The notes: generated from the sequence alone by a model not told the origin. A stretch of DNA of 64,000 bases from Kushneria pakistanensis (GCF_014652795.1 NZ_BMZM01000001.1:806001-870000); one strand, 5' to 3'. Numbered from the stretch's first letter, positions 17,814 to 28,892 are shown. Made by a program: numbers and translations.

Positions 17814-19070
17814 CTACTTCTCCTGTTGCTCCCTTGCCTTTTCGGCAAGCTCTCGGGCCCGCTTCTGGCGGGCCTTTTGCCGGTAGCCATAAGTGGCGCT
17901 GCGCACCGTCTCATCACTTTCAAGGCCGGCACCGAGTGCGCCGGCAACCGTGGCCACCGAGGTCGTAAGCCAGGCCAGTGACAGATAATCCATCAGACCG
18001 ATGTCGTGCTCCAGGGTGGATGCCAGAAGGCTTGAGGGAACAAACAGAGCGACCGCGCCCAGAAACAGTACCAGCAACGAGACGTAATAAAACACTACGC
18101 CCATGCTCAGGGTAATCAGTGTCGTGAGGTTATAAAGGCGCGCCATGGGGAAGGCCTGCGGATGACGCTGTGGTTCCCAGAGGCCGTGATCAAGAATGAT
18201 CCAGCCAACCATGGCGATCATGGCGGCCATCATAAGGGCGGCGAACCGCAGCGGTTCATAGGCATCGCTCAGCCGCCACAGGGTGGGGAAGATCAACCCG
18301 TAGGCACCAGTGGCAAAGGCCACGGCAATAATCTTTCGAAAGGTGGGAAAGATGGTCCATGGCCGATTGGCCCTGACCATGCCGCCCAGCAGCTTGCAGG
18401 CACCGGGCAGTCGTCTGGCGGATACGAACCGTACATCGATGTCCTGCTGGTCATCGTGGACGTTGACCCGTTTGATGGGTGCCACGCGTTCGGACAGGCG
18501 CAGCCTCATCAGGTCACGGGCATTGTGCCTGCGCCACCAGTTCAGGAGCCCGCGCCCTTTGTTGTCCTGGCGCTTTTGCTCCCGGTCGCGCGCGTCCTCG
18601 GAGCTGCCGTGATGGAGTTCACTGACCAGTTGCACAATGGACTCTGCCATCCGACGGCGCAGCGGCGAGGCGCCCAGTGCCGGCTGTGAAATGATGCCCA
18701 TGCCGCGGGCTTCACAGACTTCCGCCACGACGATCTGGCGGTTGCGAAAAATGGGCAGGTCGGTAATGCAGATGATGTAGTCCCAGTGTCGCGACTCGCT
18801 GAGTTCGCGCGCCTTGGAAAGAATGTCACGGGTATTGTCTTCGGCACCGATCAGTGGATCGGTGACGCTGTCCAGCTGCCACTGGCAGGTATCGTCAACA
18901 TCGTTTGAAAGCTGATCGCTCAGCTCTTCAATGATCAGCGATACCAGTAATTCGGGCAGTTCGGGCGCCGGTATCAGACCCACCGTCAGTGAGGAATCAG
19001 TGCGAGGGTCATGAGATTCTGATGAATCGCGCGAGTGCTGAGAAGCCTGGCGGTTATTGTCTGATGACAT
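17814..19070 (-). CDS. Uncharacterised 418-residue membrane protein with soluble N-terminal domain
   Basis: I do not assign a function. Residues 1-27 are polar and probably disordered. Residues 28-150 look like a soluble alpha/beta domain with a distinctive run WDYIICITDLPIF (96-108), IVVAEVCEARG (113-123) and ISQPALGA (127-134). Residues 245-382 hold four to five hydrophobic helices, and the last 20 residues form a highly charged helix rich in Lys, Arg, Glu. I recall similar ITDLP...PALGA proteins annotated only as hypothetical in other bacteria. The start at 19070 is the best fit but has no clear ribosome binding site. It is divergent from cysE and convergent with aroC. Confidence 0.7.
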   Translation of the reverse strand: MSSDNNRQASQHSRDSSESHDPRTDSSLTVGLIPAPELPELLVSLIIEELSDQLSNDVDDTCQWQLDSVTDPLIGAEDNTRDILSKARELSESRHWDYIICITDLPIFRNRQIVVAEVCEARGMGIISQPALGASPLRRRMAESIVQLVSELHHGSSEDARDREQKRQDNKGRGLLNWWRRHNARDLMRLRLSERVAPIKRVNVHDDQQDIDVRFVSARRLPGACKLLGGMVRANRPWTIFPTFRKIIAVAFATGAYGLIFPTLWRLSDAYEPLRFAALMMAAMIAMVGWIILDHGLWEPQRHPQAFPMARLYNLTTLITLSMGVVFYYVSLLVLFLGAVALFVPSSLLASTLEHDIGLMDYLSLAWLTTSVATVAGALGAGLESDETVRSATYGYRQKARQKRARELAEKAREQQEK

Positions 19071-19250
19071 GTGTCGAGAATGTCCCGGAAAAAATTGAAG
19101 CCGTTGCGAAGGCAGGAGTCTGGCGCAAAAGAAGGCTTTCATCACAGAATTGTGTTGAAACGCGCGTCGCCATAAACGCTGCAAGCACAAAAAATTACGC
19201 TGCGTTACTCTGTGCGCCATCGACAGGGCCCAGAATGGGAGAGTGACGGT

Positions 19251-20120
19251 ATGTCCTCGGTGGATACAATATCTTCGATGGGAAGCAATATGTTGCATGA
19301 CATTGGCGCACGGTCTCGCGTGTTCGGTCTGTTGCATCAGGAAGCGCTTGTGGCCGCGCAGGCCGAGCCCCTGCTGGCGGATATGCTGAACACCTACGTG
19401 TTGTCGCAGCACCATCTTGAAGGATGTTTGACCACCGTCATGGCCTCAACACTGGCCAACAGGACGCTCTCGATCGAGGCGTTGACGCACTGTTTTCAGG
19501 GGCTTTATCAGGAAAATCCGGTGCTGGTGGATATCGCCGCACAGGATATGACTGCAGTGTTTGAGCGTGATGCGGCAAGCAGTGACTATCTGCCCATTTT
19601 ACTGTATCTCAAGGGCTTTCAGGCGCTACAGGCGCATCGTCTTGCCCATGCCCTGTGGTGTGACGACCGGCGCATGCTGGCTCGCGCGTTGCATGATCGC
19701 ACGACGCGCGTCTTTGGTATCGACATTCATCCGGCCTGTCGAGTAGGCCACGGTGTGATGCTTGATCATGGCACCGGGATTGTCATCGGCGAGACCGCCG
19801 AGATCGGCGATAACGTCTCCATCATGCAGGGTGTCACGCTTGGCGGTACCGGCAAGGAAAGTGGCGACCGGCATCCCAAGGTGCGCAGCGGCGTATTGAT
19901 TGGTGCCGGGGCCACTGTACTGGGCAATATCGAAATTGGTTACGGCGCGCAGATCGGCGCCGGCAGCGTGGTGCTGGCAAGCGTTGCCGAGCACACGACG
20001 GCAGTGGGCATACCCGCGCGCCAGGTCGGCCGGCCACGCTGCCCGAGCCCGTCGGTGACCATGGAGCACGGCAGCTTTCAGCATGTCACAAGCCCCCAGT
20101 GGTACCAGCAGGGTCCCTGA
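19251..20120 (+). CDS. cysE: Serine O-acetyltransferase
   Basis: A 289-residue cytoplasmic enzyme that acetylates L-serine in the first committed step of cysteine synthesis. It has the helical N-terminal domain and a left-handed beta helix of hexapeptide repeats: VMLDHGTGIVIGETAEIGDN with catalytic His, then VTLGGTGKESGDRHPKVRSG and VLIGAGATVLGNIEIG. GGGAG lies upstream of ATG 19251. The C-terminal tail is longer than in E. coli and lacks an obvious terminal Ile, the residue that binds cysteine synthase. It is followed by a strong terminator. Confidence 0.93.
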   Translation: MSSVDTISSMGSNMLHDIGARSRVFGLLHQEALVAAQAEPLLADMLNTYVLSQHHLEGCLTTVMASTLANRTLSIEALTHCFQGLYQENPVLVDIAAQDMTAVFERDAASSDYLPILLYLKGFQALQAHRLAHALWCDDRRMLARALHDRTTRVFGIDIHPACRVGHGVMLDHGTGIVIGETAEIGDNVSIMQGVTLGGTGKESGDRHPKVRSGVLIGAGATVLGNIEIGYGAQIGAGSVVLASVAEHTTAVGIPARQVGRPRCPSPSVTMEHGSFQHVTSPQWYQQGP

Positions 20121-20149
20121 GGCAGTAAACAGGCGGAAGCAGGATAGGC

Positions 20150-20182
20150 AAAAGGGCCGGTCACATGACCGGCCCTTTTTCA
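20150..20182. terminator. Bidirectional terminator between cysE and tsx-like gene
   Basis: AAAGGGCCGGTCA, a two-base loop, TGACCGGCCCTTTTT. The stem is perfect with A and T runs on opposite sides and serves both convergent genes. Confidence 0.92.
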
Positions 20183-20200
20183 TTATGATCGCCCGAAAAA

Positions 20201-21178
20201 CTAGAACTGCCAGCCGACGCCCAGGTAGTACCCCCAGCCGGTACTGCGCACGCTGAAATCGCCATCGCCGAAATTCAGCTCACTGCCGTCATTCCACTGG
20301 CCGCCGTTATGGAAATAGCGGGCCACGGCCAGAAAGCGCAGATGGGTGAAGGAATAGACAAAGGCGTTGGTGGCCACGACCGATTCGTTGGTACGCGTTG
20401 TGTCACCGTCCCCCAGATCAGAGCCGAAATCGTAGTTGGTGAAACCGGCGTAAAACAGACTGGCGCCGTTATCAAAGCTTGCCAGCGGGTAGCTGTACTC
20501 GAGCTGCGCGCGGTAGCCATCCCAGCTGTTTTCATTGTCAGCGCCGTAATTCTCCCACTGGTATTTGCCATAAAAATTGAACGAGACATCCAGCGGTGTG
20601 CCGGTATCAATATCCGTGCCCAGGCCGGTATAGAGCGTGTTCTGGCGATTATCGCTGTTGCGCCCCCAGTCATAAATCCAGTTGGCCGCCAGATACCATT
20701 CGCTGATGGGCCCCAGGCGCAGATCACGACCGCTGAGTTCGTTGATTGATAGCCGTGGCTTGATCTCGGCAAAGATCGGCGAGCCGTTATCGAAAATGCC
20801 ACTGTCGGCAGCGTTGCCGATGCCAAAGAATTTGGGCATGTCGATATAGCCGTAGAGATCCAGCGGCCCCTTGCGACCGAAGAACTCATACTCCAGGTAG
20901 ATGTCATCGATCTGCTGCGGGCCGAAGCGGATGTTCTTGCTGCCGATGACGGTCACATTCTGGTTGTACCAGTCCGAGAGATAGGCACTGCGGGGGGCAT
21001 CCTCGGTTGTTTCGTAGCTGGCGGTCTCACCCGAGGCGGCAGGGGTATCAAGGGGCTCCTGATCGGCGTGGGCCAACAGCGGCAGCAGCAGGGCGGTCGC
21101 CAACAGGGCATGAGGGACGCCGCGACAGGCGCACAGAGCCATTTGGCATGGTCGGGGCATGCACGAAGGGTTGAGCAT
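20201..21178 (-). CDS. Tsx-family nucleoside-specific outer membrane channel
   Basis: A 325-residue outer membrane beta-barrel with a signal peptide (LLATALLLPLLAHA). Family features include SDWYNQNVTVIGS, FGPQQIDDIYLEYEFF near the N-terminus, IYDWGRNSDNRQ and a C-terminal aromatic (YYLGVGWQF) recognised by the BAM machinery. Tsx-like channels let nucleosides cross the outer membrane, which fits with the CNT carrier at 48.8-50.0 kb. ATG 21178 has AAGGA at a good distance; ATG 21184 overlaps the site. Confidence 0.88.
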   Translation of the reverse strand: MLNPSCMPRPCQMALCACRGVPHALLATALLLPLLAHADQEPLDTPAASGETASYETTEDAPRSAYLSDWYNQNVTVIGSKNIRFGPQQIDDIYLEYEFFGRKGPLDLYGYIDMPKFFGIGNAADSGIFDNGSPIFAEIKPRLSINELSGRDLRLGPISEWYLAANWIYDWGRNSDNRQNTLYTGLGTDIDTGTPLDVSFNFYGKYQWENYGADNENSWDGYRAQLEYSYPLASFDNGASLFYAGFTNYDFGSDLGDGDTTRTNESVVATNAFVYSFTHLRFLAVARYFHNGGQWNDGSELNFGDGDFSVRSTGWGYYLGVGWQF

Positions 21179-21321
21179 GATCATTCCTTGCAGGACGTTA
21201 TGTTGTTATTGGTCGGATTATCGTTGTGTTCGACAGGGTAATCTGCCGGCTGCGATGGCACCACGCCGGGCTTCATGATGCAACTTCCGTGTTGTTGCCG
21301 GATGCTTTTTCAGCCGTCCTT

Positions 21322-22209
21322 TTAGTCAGTCCGGGCCGGATAACGGGACGCTTCAAGCAGTTTGATCATGGCGCGCGCAGCATTGGAAAGCGTTCGATTC
21401 TCATGAAAGAGATAGCCCAGCGGGCGCTGGATCGGCGGATGGTCGACCTCAAGCCGATGCACGCTGCCATCCAGCAGGGTTTCGGGTAGAACGCTCCACC
21501 CAAGCCCGATACTGACCATCATCTTGAGCGTTTCCATATAGTTGGTGGACATGGATACGCTGACGTCGAGTCCTTTACGGGCAAAGGCGCTCATGACCAT
21601 GGCACGGGTAAAGGTCTGCTCACCGGGCAATACGGCGTCCACATGGCTGAGCTCGGCCAGCGTCAGCGCGTGCTGGTGCGCCAGCGGATGGTCTGGAGCG
21701 CAGACAAAATGCAGCTGATCCATCCATAAGGGCGTGGCGATAATGGGCTTTGCCGTCTGCGGCGCAAGCGTTGCCAGTGCCAGCTCAAGCGAGCCATCCA
21801 GTACGCCCTGATAGGCTTGCTCGGAATCCAGAAATTGCATGTCCAGTCGTACGTCCGGCCAGCACCGGGTGTAATCCCGCAGCACCGGCGGCAGGCGGTG
21901 CAGGCCGATATGATGGCTGGTGGCCAGGCTCAGCCGACCGCGCACCGCGCCACTCAGATTGGTTAACGCCCGCTGGGTGTCCTCGAAAAGCCCCAGAATC
22001 TCCCGGGCGCGGGGCAGTAGCGTATGTCCGGCCTCGGTCAGGGCGATGCGGCGACCGATGCGATCAAAAAGGCGCGCATCAATCTGGGATTCCAGCGTAG
22101 CAATGCGCTTGCTGACAGCGGATTGCGTCAAGTGAATCTCGTCGGCGGCCAGTGAAAAGGAGCCACATTCGGCCACCGCCACAAAGGCACGCAGGCTTTC
22201 GGTTTCCAT
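21322..22209 (-). CDS. LysR-type transcriptional regulator divergent from leuC
   Basis: A 295-residue LysR regulator. The helix-turn-helix spans about residues 4-63 ([35 protein letters not shown]), followed by the effector-binding domain starting around [15 protein letters not shown]. It reads away from leuC over a 171-base gap, the arrangement found in pseudomonads. It probably regulates leuCDB and/or itself, but the ligand is unknown. The ATG at 22209 is preceded by AGGGGAA. Confidence 0.9.
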   Translation of the reverse strand: METESLRAFVAVAECGSFSLAADEIHLTQSAVSKRIATLESQIDARLFDRIGRRIALTEAGHTLLPRAREILGLFEDTQRALTNLSGAVRGRLSLATSHHIGLHRLPPVLRDYTRCWPDVRLDMQFLDSEQAYQGVLDGSLELALATLAPQTAKPIIATPLWMDQLHFVCAPDHPLAHQHALTLAELSHVDAVLPGEQTFTRAMVMSAFARKGLDVSVSMSTNYMETLKMMVSIGLGWSVLPETLLDGSVHRLEVDHPPIQRPLGYLFHENRTLSNAARAMIKLLEASRYPARTD

Positions 22210-22380
22210 GGATTCCCCTGTGGAATGCATGTCATGAATAGGATGAATTGCTTTCATGGTATATCGCGGCGTAGTGTAGACGCCATACAGGTGCTGATGA
22301 GCCGTCATGACAATGGCCCACCACAAGAGCTCCAGAGCACCCTGGACCGTGAACGCGCCTCTGGCGCAAGGAGAGACGAC

Positions 22381-23838
22381 ATGGCAGGACAGACGCTTTA
22401 TGACAAGCTCTGGGCATCGCATCTGGTGTCCAGTCGCGATGACGGTACCTCACTGATCTATATCGACCGTCATTTGCTGCATGAGGTGACTTCACCGCAG
22501 GCCTTTGAAGGACTGCGTCTGGCCGACCGTCGCCCCTGGCGCATCGATGCCAATATCGCCACGGCCGATCACAATGTGCCGACGTCGCTCAAGGAACGCA
22601 GTGCCGGGATTGCCGGAATTGAGGACAACGTCTCGCGCATTCAGGTGCAGACGCTGGATGACAACACCACCAGCTTTGGCATCGAGACCTTTGGCATCAA
22701 CGACGTGCGCCAGGGCATCGTGCACATCATCGGCCCCGAGCAGGGCGCGACGCTGCCGGGCATGACCGTGGTCTGTGGCGACTCGCATACCGCCACCCAT
22801 GGCGCCTTCGGCGCGCTGGCTCATGGTATCGGCACATCCGAAGTCGAGCATGTGCTGGCCACCCAGTGTCTGATTCAGCGCAAGATGAAGAACATGCAGG
22901 TACGTGTGGAAGGCCAGCTTGGCCCCCATGTCACCGCCAAGGACATCGTGCTGGCCATTATCGGCAGGATTGGTACAGCAGGCGGTACCGGCTATGCCAT
23001 CGAATTTGCCGGCAGTGCCATTCGCGACCTGTCCATGGAAGGTCGCATGACGATCTGTAACATGGCGATCGAGGCGGGTGCTCGCGTGGGCCTGGTGGCG
23101 GTCGATCAGACCACCATCGATTACGTCAAGGGGCGTCCCTTTGCGCCGACGCCCGAACAGTGGGACGCCGCCGTGGAAAACTGGCGCTCGCTGGTGTCCG
23201 ATGATGACGCTGTCTTTGACAAGGTCGTGACGCTGGACGCTGCGGCCATCGAGCCGCAGGTCAGCTGGGGCACCAGTCCCGAAATGGTCGTCGGTATTCA
23301 TGACAGCGTGCCTGACCCGGCACAGGCCACCGATGACACCACGCGTCGCGGCATTACCCGGGCGCTGGAATACATGGGGCTGCACGCCGGGCAGAAGATG
23401 ACCGACATTCAGCTGGATCGCGTGTTCATCGGCTCCTGCACCAATGCACGTATCGAGGATCTGCGGGCCGCAGCCGCCGTGGTGGAAGGCCGTCAGGTGG
23501 CCGGCAGCATCAAGCAGGCGATGGTGGTGCCGGGGTCGGGGCTGGTGAAGCGCCAGGCCGAGCAGGAAGGACTTGATCAGGTCTTTCGTGACGCCGGTTT
23601 TGAATGGCGCGAGGCGGGCTGTTCAATGTGTCTGGCCATGAACGCCGACAAGCTCGGCGCCGGCGAGCACTGCGCCTCGACCTCGAATCGTAACTTCGAG
23701 GGACGTCAGGGATATGGTGGGCGCACCCATCTGGTCAGCCCGGCCATGGCGGCGGCCGCGGCCATTGCCGGCCACTTTGTCGATGTCCGTGAGTTTGTGG
23801 GCACGCCGGCGCCGACCAGACGCGCTGTCGGTCTTTAA
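22381..23838 (+). CDS. leuC: 3-isopropylmalate dehydratase, large subunit
   Basis: A 485-residue aconitase-family subunit that interconverts 2- and 3-isopropylmalate in leucine synthesis, with a [4Fe-4S] cluster. Cluster and substrate motifs: [34 protein letters not shown] and [21 protein letters not shown] lies upstream of ATG 22381; the frame is open further up without homology. It is the first gene of leuC-leuD-leuB. Confidence 0.96.
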   Translation: MAGQTLYDKLWASHLVSSRDDGTSLIYIDRHLLHEVTSPQAFEGLRLADRRPWRIDANIATADHNVPTSLKERSAGIAGIEDNVSRIQVQTLDDNTTSFGIETFGINDVRQGIVHIIGPEQGATLPGMTVVCGDSHTATHGAFGALAHGIGTSEVEHVLATQCLIQRKMKNMQVRVEGQLGPHVTAKDIVLAIIGRIGTAGGTGYAIEFAGSAIRDLSMEGRMTICNMAIEAGARVGLVAVDQTTIDYVKGRPFAPTPEQWDAAVENWRSLVSDDDAVFDKVVTLDAAAIEPQVSWGTSPEMVVGIHDSVPDPAQATDDTTRRGITRALEYMGLHAGQKMTDIQLDRVFIGSCTNARIEDLRAAAAVVEGRQVAGSIKQAMVVPGSGLVKRQAEQEGLDQVFRDAGFEWREAGCSMCLAMNADKLGAGEHCASTSNRNFEGRQGYGGRTHLVSPAMAAAAAIAGHFVDVREFVGTPAPTRRAVGL

Positions 23839-23867
23839 GCCTTCGCGCCATTTTCAGGGAGAACATC

Positions 23868-24530
23868 ATGAAATCCTTTGTACGCCAGAAGGGTCTGGTC
23901 GCGCCGCTGGATCGCGCCAATGTCGACACTGACCTGATTATTCCAAAGCAGTTTCTCAAGTCGATCAAGCGCACCGGCTTTGGCCCCAATCTCTTTGATG
24001 AGCTGCGCTATCTGGATGAGGGGTATCCGGGACAGGATTGCGCAAACCGCCCGATCAATCCGGAGTTCGTGCTTAATCAGCCTCGTTACGAGGGTGCCAG
24101 CGTGCTGCTGGCCCGCAAGAACTTTGGCTGCGGCAGTTCGCGCGAGCACGCGCCCTGGGCGCTGGAAGACTTCGGCTTTCGCGTCATCATCGCGCCGAGC
24201 TTTGCCGATATCTTTTTCAACAACGCCTTCAAAAACGGACTTTTGTTGATCCAGCTTGATGAAGCCACGGTGGATCAACTCTTTGACGCCGTCGACAAAA
24301 CGCCCGGTTATCGCCTGGATGTGGATCTGGTCAACCAGCAGATTCTTACGCCCGAAGGCGAGTCCATCGCTTTCGAGGTCGATGCGTTTCGCAAGTACTG
24401 TCTGGAAAACGGGCTGGATGATATCGGCCTGACCCTGACCGATAACAGCGAGGCCATTCGCGAGTTTGAGACGCGTCATCGCGCCGCGCAGCCGTGGCTT
24501 TTCCGTGATGGGGCGGTCCGACAGGCCTGA
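23868..24530 (+). CDS. leuD: 3-isopropylmalate dehydratase, small subunit
   Basis: A 220-residue swivel-domain subunit that pairs with LeuC. It contains the family runs [39 protein letters not shown] and [24 protein letters not shown] precedes the ATG; 29 bases separate it from leuC, consistent with one mRNA. Confidence 0.96.
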   Translation: MKSFVRQKGLVAPLDRANVDTDLIIPKQFLKSIKRTGFGPNLFDELRYLDEGYPGQDCANRPINPEFVLNQPRYEGASVLLARKNFGCGSSREHAPWALEDFGFRVIIAPSFADIFFNNAFKNGLLLIQLDEATVDQLFDAVDKTPGYRLDVDLVNQQILTPEGESIAFEVDAFRKYCLENGLDDIGLTLTDNSEAIREFETRHRAAQPWLFRDGAVRQA

Positions 24531-24639
24531 GGCCTTGCCCCTTGTCGTTTTTCGGGTGCTGCGGCGCTGACGCCCGTTATATCTTTCATGCAGGAAAACG
24601 CCATGCCCGGGCAGGGGTGGCGTCAATGGAATATGGGTC

Positions 24640-25722
24640 ATGACACAACGCATTCTTGTACTGCCGGGCGATGGTATCGGGCCGGAAATTACCCGTCAGG
24701 CACGCCGTGTGCTCGAAGCCTGTCGCGAAGCAGGTCTTGATATCGAGATTGAAGAGGCGCCGGTCGGTGGTGCCGAGATCGACCGCTCGGGCGTGCCGCT
24801 GGCGCCGGAGACACTGGAGAAGGCAAGGGCTTCTGATGCCATTTTGCTGGGCGCCGTGGGCGGGCCGAAGTGGGACACCATGCCTGACATCGCCAATCGT
24901 CCGGAAAAAGGGCTGCTGGCATTGCGCAAGGAGCTCAATCTCTTTGGCAATTTGCGTCCGGCGCTCTTGTACCCGCAGCTGGTCGAAGCCTCGAGTCTCA
25001 AGCCGGAAGTGGTGTCGGGGCTCGATATCATGATCGTGCGTGAACTGACCGGCGGTATCTATTTCGGTCAGCCACGCGGGCGTGAGACCCGCGAAGACGG
25101 CACGCGCTACGGCTACAATACCTACATCTATGACGAGCACGAGATTCGCCGCATCGGGCGAGTCGCGTTCGAGATGGCGCAAAAGCGCAACAAGAAGCTG
25201 TGCAGCGTTGACAAGGCCAACGTACTGGAAGTCACCATCCTGTGGCGCGACATCATGAACGAGCTGGCGCCGGAATACCCGGATGTCGAGCTTTCCCACA
25301 TGTACGTGGATAACGCTGCCATGCAGCTGGTGCGCGCGCCGAAGCAGTTTGATGTGATCGTCACCGGCAACATGTTCGGTGACATTCTCTCCGATGCTGC
25401 CGCCATGCTGACCGGCTCGATCGGCATGCTGCCGTCGGCCTCACTCAATGAGAGTGGTCAGGGCATGTTCGAACCCTGTCATGGCAGCGCGCCGGACATC
25501 GCCGGTCAGGGGCTGGCCAACCCGCTGGCGACCATCCTGTCGGTAGCGATGATGCTGCGTTATTCCCTGGATGCGCCCGCACTGGCTGATCGCATCGAGC
25601 GTGCCGTGGGGTCAGTGCTGGATCAGAACCTGCGCACGGCGGATATTGCCTATGAAGGGACGCGCCAGGTCACGACCGAGGAAATGGGCGACGCCGTCGT
25701 ATCCGCGTTTCTGCAGCAGTAG
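24640..25722 (+). CDS. leuB: 3-isopropylmalate dehydrogenase
   Basis: A 360-residue NAD-dependent oxidative decarboxylase making 2-oxoisocaproate. Motifs: [14 protein letters not shown] at the N-terminus, [21 protein letters not shown] with the catalytic Lys, and [19 protein letters not shown]. Length is typical. It ends in a terminator, so downstream genes have their own promoters. Confidence 0.96.
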   Translation: MTQRILVLPGDGIGPEITRQARRVLEACREAGLDIEIEEAPVGGAEIDRSGVPLAPETLEKARASDAILLGAVGGPKWDTMPDIANRPEKGLLALRKELNLFGNLRPALLYPQLVEASSLKPEVVSGLDIMIVRELTGGIYFGQPRGRETREDGTRYGYNTYIYDEHEIRRIGRVAFEMAQKRNKKLCSVDKANVLEVTILWRDIMNELAPEYPDVELSHMYVDNAAMQLVRAPKQFDVIVTGNMFGDILSDAAAMLTGSIGMLPSASLNESGQGMFEPCHGSAPDIAGQGLANPLATILSVAMMLRYSLDAPALADRIERAVGSVLDQNLRTADIAYEGTRQVTTEEMGDAVVSAFLQQ

Positions 25723-25742
25723 GCCATTGTCAGTCACAAGAG

Positions 25743-25774
25743 AAGACAGCGCCCACTGCGGCGCTGTCTTTCTT
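25743..25774 (+). terminator. Intrinsic terminator after leuB
   Basis: AAGACAGCGC and GCGCTGTCTT form a 10-bp stem around an 8-base loop, followed by TCTT. It closes the leuCDB operon. Confidence 0.8.
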
Positions 25775-25886
25775 ATGACGGATCAATTTCTCGGTATGTC
25801 CCCTCTGACATCTCCTGATAGCGCACTAGATTGAAGGTACTGCCTCCAGGGCATGCCTTTTCCTATCATTGTCAGGGTCATGGATT

Positions 25887-26894
25887 ATGAGAGTTTCACT
25901 GAAGCCGCTTGATCGGCAGGTCATGGTCATTACCGGTGCTTCCAGCGGCATCGGCCTGGTCACGGCCAGGATGGCTGCAAAAAAGGGAGCCAGACTGGTA
26001 CTCGCGGCACGCAATGAAGAAGCACTTCAAAAGCTCTGCGAAGAGATCCAGGGGCAGGGTGGCAAGGCCATCTACGTGGTGGCCGATGTCGGCAGCGAAA
26101 GCGATGTGGCCCGCATCGGCGAGTCGGCCATCGAGGCCTTCGGACGTTTTGATACCTGGGTCAATGTGGCCGGCGTCTCGATTTTCGGACGCTGCATGGA
26201 GGTGTCCATTGAGGACATGCAGCGCATGTTCGATACCAACTTCTGGGGCGTGGTGTACGGCTCACGTGCGGCCGTAGCGCACTTTCAGGAGCGAAACGTG
26301 GGCGCGGCACTGATCAATGTAGGCAGTTTCTTTGGCAATCGTGCCACGCCCCTGCAATCGACCTATGCCGCGTCAAAGCACGCCGTGCATGGCTGGACTG
26401 ATGCACTGCGCATGGAACTTGAGCATGACCATGTGCCCGTCTCGGTGACGCTGATTCATCCGGGGCGTATCGATACGCCCTACAACGACCATGCGCAGAA
26501 CTACGAGCAGTATCAGCCGGCCCATCACGACATGATCTACGCACCCGAAACGGTAGCCGAGGCCATTGTGCATGCTGCCCAGCACCCCAGGCGCGACATG
26601 TTCGTGGGGTTTCAGTCCAAACTCCTTACCGTGCTGGGCGGGCTGTCACCAAGGCTGGCGGACAGGTTCATGGAAGGCTACATGTTCCGCTCGCAGCTGT
26701 CGCATCGACCGGCCCGCGCCAACAAGGGACTTCATGAGCACGGCTATGGTTTGCATGAGCGCGGAACCCATGAAGGGCGCTGGTATCGGGATACCAGCCT
26801 TTATGTCAAGGCGTCCAAACATCCGGCACTGGCAGCAGCGACAGTGGCAACCCTCGGAATCGGGGCCATCAGGCTGCTGTCCAAAAGACGCTAG
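25887..26894 (+). CDS. SDR family oxidoreductase with C-terminal membrane helix
   Basis: A ~335-residue short-chain dehydrogenase. The NAD(P)-binding motif is ITGASSGIGLVTARMA, the catalytic residues are Ser in NVGSFFGN and Tyr/Lys in TYAASKHAVHGW. The C-terminal ~80 residues go beyond the usual SDR length and finish with a hydrophobic stretch (LAAATVATLGIGAIRLLSKRR), a likely membrane anchor. Substrate unknown. It lies between leuB and asd, where Pseudomonas has no such gene. ATG 25887 was chosen. Confidence 0.85.
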   Translation: MRVSLKPLDRQVMVITGASSGIGLVTARMAAKKGARLVLAARNEEALQKLCEEIQGQGGKAIYVVADVGSESDVARIGESAIEAFGRFDTWVNVAGVSIFGRCMEVSIEDMQRMFDTNFWGVVYGSRAAVAHFQERNVGAALINVGSFFGNRATPLQSTYAASKHAVHGWTDALRMELEHDHVPVSVTLIHPGRIDTPYNDHAQNYEQYQPAHHDMIYAPETVAEAIVHAAQHPRRDMFVGFQSKLLTVLGGLSPRLADRFMEGYMFRSQLSHRPARANKGLHEHGYGLHERGTHEGRWYRDTSLYVKASKHPALAAATVATLGIGAIRLLSKRR

Positions 26895-26966
26895 GCGGGC
26901 CGGATACCCATTGCTGCAGTAACGATCCTGTTGAAAGATCGTTATATGTGTGGTGATGAAGCTTTC

Positions 26967-27000
26967 GCGGTAACGGATGTGCTGCCCGTTACCGCTTTTT
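26967..27000 (+). terminator. Intrinsic terminator after the SDR gene
   Basis: GCGGTAACGG and CCGTTACCGC form a perfect 10-bp stem with a 9-base loop, followed directly by T5. Confidence 0.92.
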
Positions 27001-27103
27001 CATGTCTGATGGCCGGATATGGGAGGCTGGCGGGGCATCCCCGTAGCTGGTCCCTGCAATGCCTGGTAGACTGGCAGAAGAGCATTTCGGGCATGGGGGG
27101 AGC

Positions 27104-27682
27104 GTGTCAGCAGAAGATGAAAAACCACAATGGTTGATCCGCCAGGCGAATGTGAATGACGCCGAGGCAGTCTGGCGTATGTTCAGTCATGAGGCGGTCT
27201 ATCCCAATACGATGCAGCTGCCCTTTACATCACTGTCACGCTGGCAACGGCGTCTGGATACTGCCAACGGTCATCATATGCTGGCGGCATGTGATCCTGG
27301 CAGGCCCGACGTGCTGCTGGGACTGATCGGCCTGCATCCGGTGGCGGATTCACCGCGTGTGGCCCACGTGCGTACGCTGGGATTGTCCGTGCATCCTGAC
27401 TATGCAGGTCAGGGTATGGGCAGTCAGCTTTTAAGAGCGGCCATCAATCTTGCAGACAACTGGCTCAACGTGACCCGCTTGAGCCTTGGCGTATACAGCC
27501 ACAACCAGCGTGCCATCGCGCTTTATGAACGCCACGGTTTTGTGCGCGAAGGCCTCAGCCGCGGTATGGCCTTTGGGCAGGGCCGTTATCTGGACAGTCT
27601 TGAAATGGCGCGTCTGCATCCACGGCTTATGCGTGAGCTCGAGGCACAGGGCGAGTTTGAGGCGACGCTCTCCAATCATTGA
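27104..27682 (+). CDS. GNAT acetyltransferase, YhhY/AaaT-like
   Basis: A ~192-residue GNAT enzyme resembling E. coli YhhY, an L-amino acid N-acetyltransferase. Shared runs: [10 protein letters not shown] near the N-terminus, [20 protein letters not shown] (acetyl-CoA loop), [19 protein letters not shown] and [12 protein letters not shown]. The GTG at 27104 gives a family-like N-terminus beneath a G-rich site; ATG 27059 is an alternative with no ribosome binding site. asd follows 20 bases downstream. Confidence 0.82.
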   Translation: MSAEDEKPQWLIRQANVNDAEAVWRMFSHEAVYPNTMQLPFTSLSRWQRRLDTANGHHMLAACDPGRPDVLLGLIGLHPVADSPRVAHVRTLGLSVHPDYAGQGMGSQLLRAAINLADNWLNVTRLSLGVYSHNQRAIALYERHGFVREGLSRGMAFGQGRYLDSLEMARLHPRLMRELEAQGEFEATLSNH

Positions 27683-27702
27683 TTACTACAGGGGAACAGA
27701 AG

Positions 27703-28818
27703 ATGTTGAGAACCGGATTTGTCGGCTGGCGCGGTATGGTGGGGTCCGTGCTGCTGCAGCGCATGCTGGAAGAAGACGGATTCAAACAGATCGAGCCGGT
27801 CTTTTTTACAACCTCTCAGGCGGGCAAGCCCGGACCTGACGTGGGCGTTGATGTGCCGCCGCTCAAGGATGCCTTTGACATTCAGGCGTTGGCCGAGCTG
27901 GACGTGATCGTCACCTGCCAGGGCGGGGATTACACCTCGCAGGTGTATTCGAAGCTGCGCGAATCCGGCTGGAAGGGCTACTGGATCGATGCTGCCAGCA
28001 CCCTGCGCATGAATGATGACACGGTCATCGTACTGGATCCGGTCAATCGGCATGTCATCGATCAGCGCCTGGATGATGGCTTTAAAACGTTTGCCGGTGG
28101 CAACTGTACGGTCAGCCTGATGCTGATGGGACTTGGCGGTCTTTATGAGGCCGGGCTCATCGAGTGGATGACCTCCATGAGCTATCAGGCAGCCTCCGGG
28201 GCCGGCGCGCAGAACATGCGCGAGCTGCTCAACCAGATGACACTGGTGGGTAATGCCGCCCGCGCCGAGCTGGATGATCCGGCCTCCGCGATTCTGGATA
28301 TCGATCGCAAGGTCATTGAAGCCATGCGCGATGGGGATTTCCCGATCGAGCATTTTGGCGCGCCGCTGGGCGGCAGCCTGCTGCCCTGGATCGACAAGAA
28401 GATGGATAACGGCCAGAGCAAGGAAGAATGGAAGGGTGGCGTCGAAAGCAACAAGATCCTGGGGCTGGCGCCCAATACGATCCCGGTCGATGGTCTTTGC
28501 GTTCGAATCGGCTCGATGCGCTCTCACGCGCAGGCCTTCACGATCAAGTTGACACGCGATGTGCCGATAGACGAGATCGAGGATCGAATTGCACGTCATA
28601 ACGATTGGGTCAGTGTTGTCCCCAATGACAAGGACGCCACGCTTGCGCGCCTGACGCCTTCGGCCGTGACCGGAACACTCGATGTACCGGTGGGTCGTCT
28701 GCGCAAGATGGCCATGGGCGGTGAATATCTCTCTGCCTTCACGGTGGGTGATCAGCTGCTGTGGGGTGCCGCGGAGCCGCTGCGACGCATGCTGGCCCTG
28801 CTGGTCGAGCGCCACTGA
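27703..28818 (+). CDS. asd: Aspartate-semialdehyde dehydrogenase
   Basis: A 371-residue NADP-dependent enzyme that makes aspartate semialdehyde, the branch point to lysine/diaminopimelate, threonine and methionine. Motifs: [17 protein letters not shown] (nucleotide binding), [16 protein letters not shown] with the catalytic Cys, and [20 protein letters not shown] precedes ATG 27703. It is closed by a terminator. Metabolically it links to metZ at the end of this cluster. Confidence 0.96.
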   Translation: MLRTGFVGWRGMVGSVLLQRMLEEDGFKQIEPVFFTTSQAGKPGPDVGVDVPPLKDAFDIQALAELDVIVTCQGGDYTSQVYSKLRESGWKGYWIDAASTLRMNDDTVIVLDPVNRHVIDQRLDDGFKTFAGGNCTVSLMLMGLGGLYEAGLIEWMTSMSYQAASGAGAQNMRELLNQMTLVGNAARAELDDPASAILDIDRKVIEAMRDGDFPIEHFGAPLGGSLLPWIDKKMDNGQSKEEWKGGVESNKILGLAPNTIPVDGLCVRIGSMRSHAQAFTIKLTRDVPIDEIEDRIARHNDWVSVVPNDKDATLARLTPSAVTGTLDVPVGRLRKMAMGGEYLSAFTVGDQLLWGAAEPLRRMLALLVERH

Positions 28819-28843
28819 CGCATCTGCCATCGTTATGCAATAC

Positions 28844-28871
28844 AAGGCGCCTCATTGAGGCGCCTTTTTTG
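28844..28871 (+). terminator. Intrinsic terminator after asd
   Basis: AAGGCGCCTC, ATT loop, GAGGCGCC followed by T6. It separates asd from fimV. Confidence 0.92.
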
Positions 28872-28892
28872 TTGACTGCTCTGGAGAATGTA

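Noticed and set aside
22225-22380. Upstream extension of leuC or a leader peptide
   Set aside because: The frame has no Leu-rich run and no similarity; the ATG at 22381 has a clear ribosome site.
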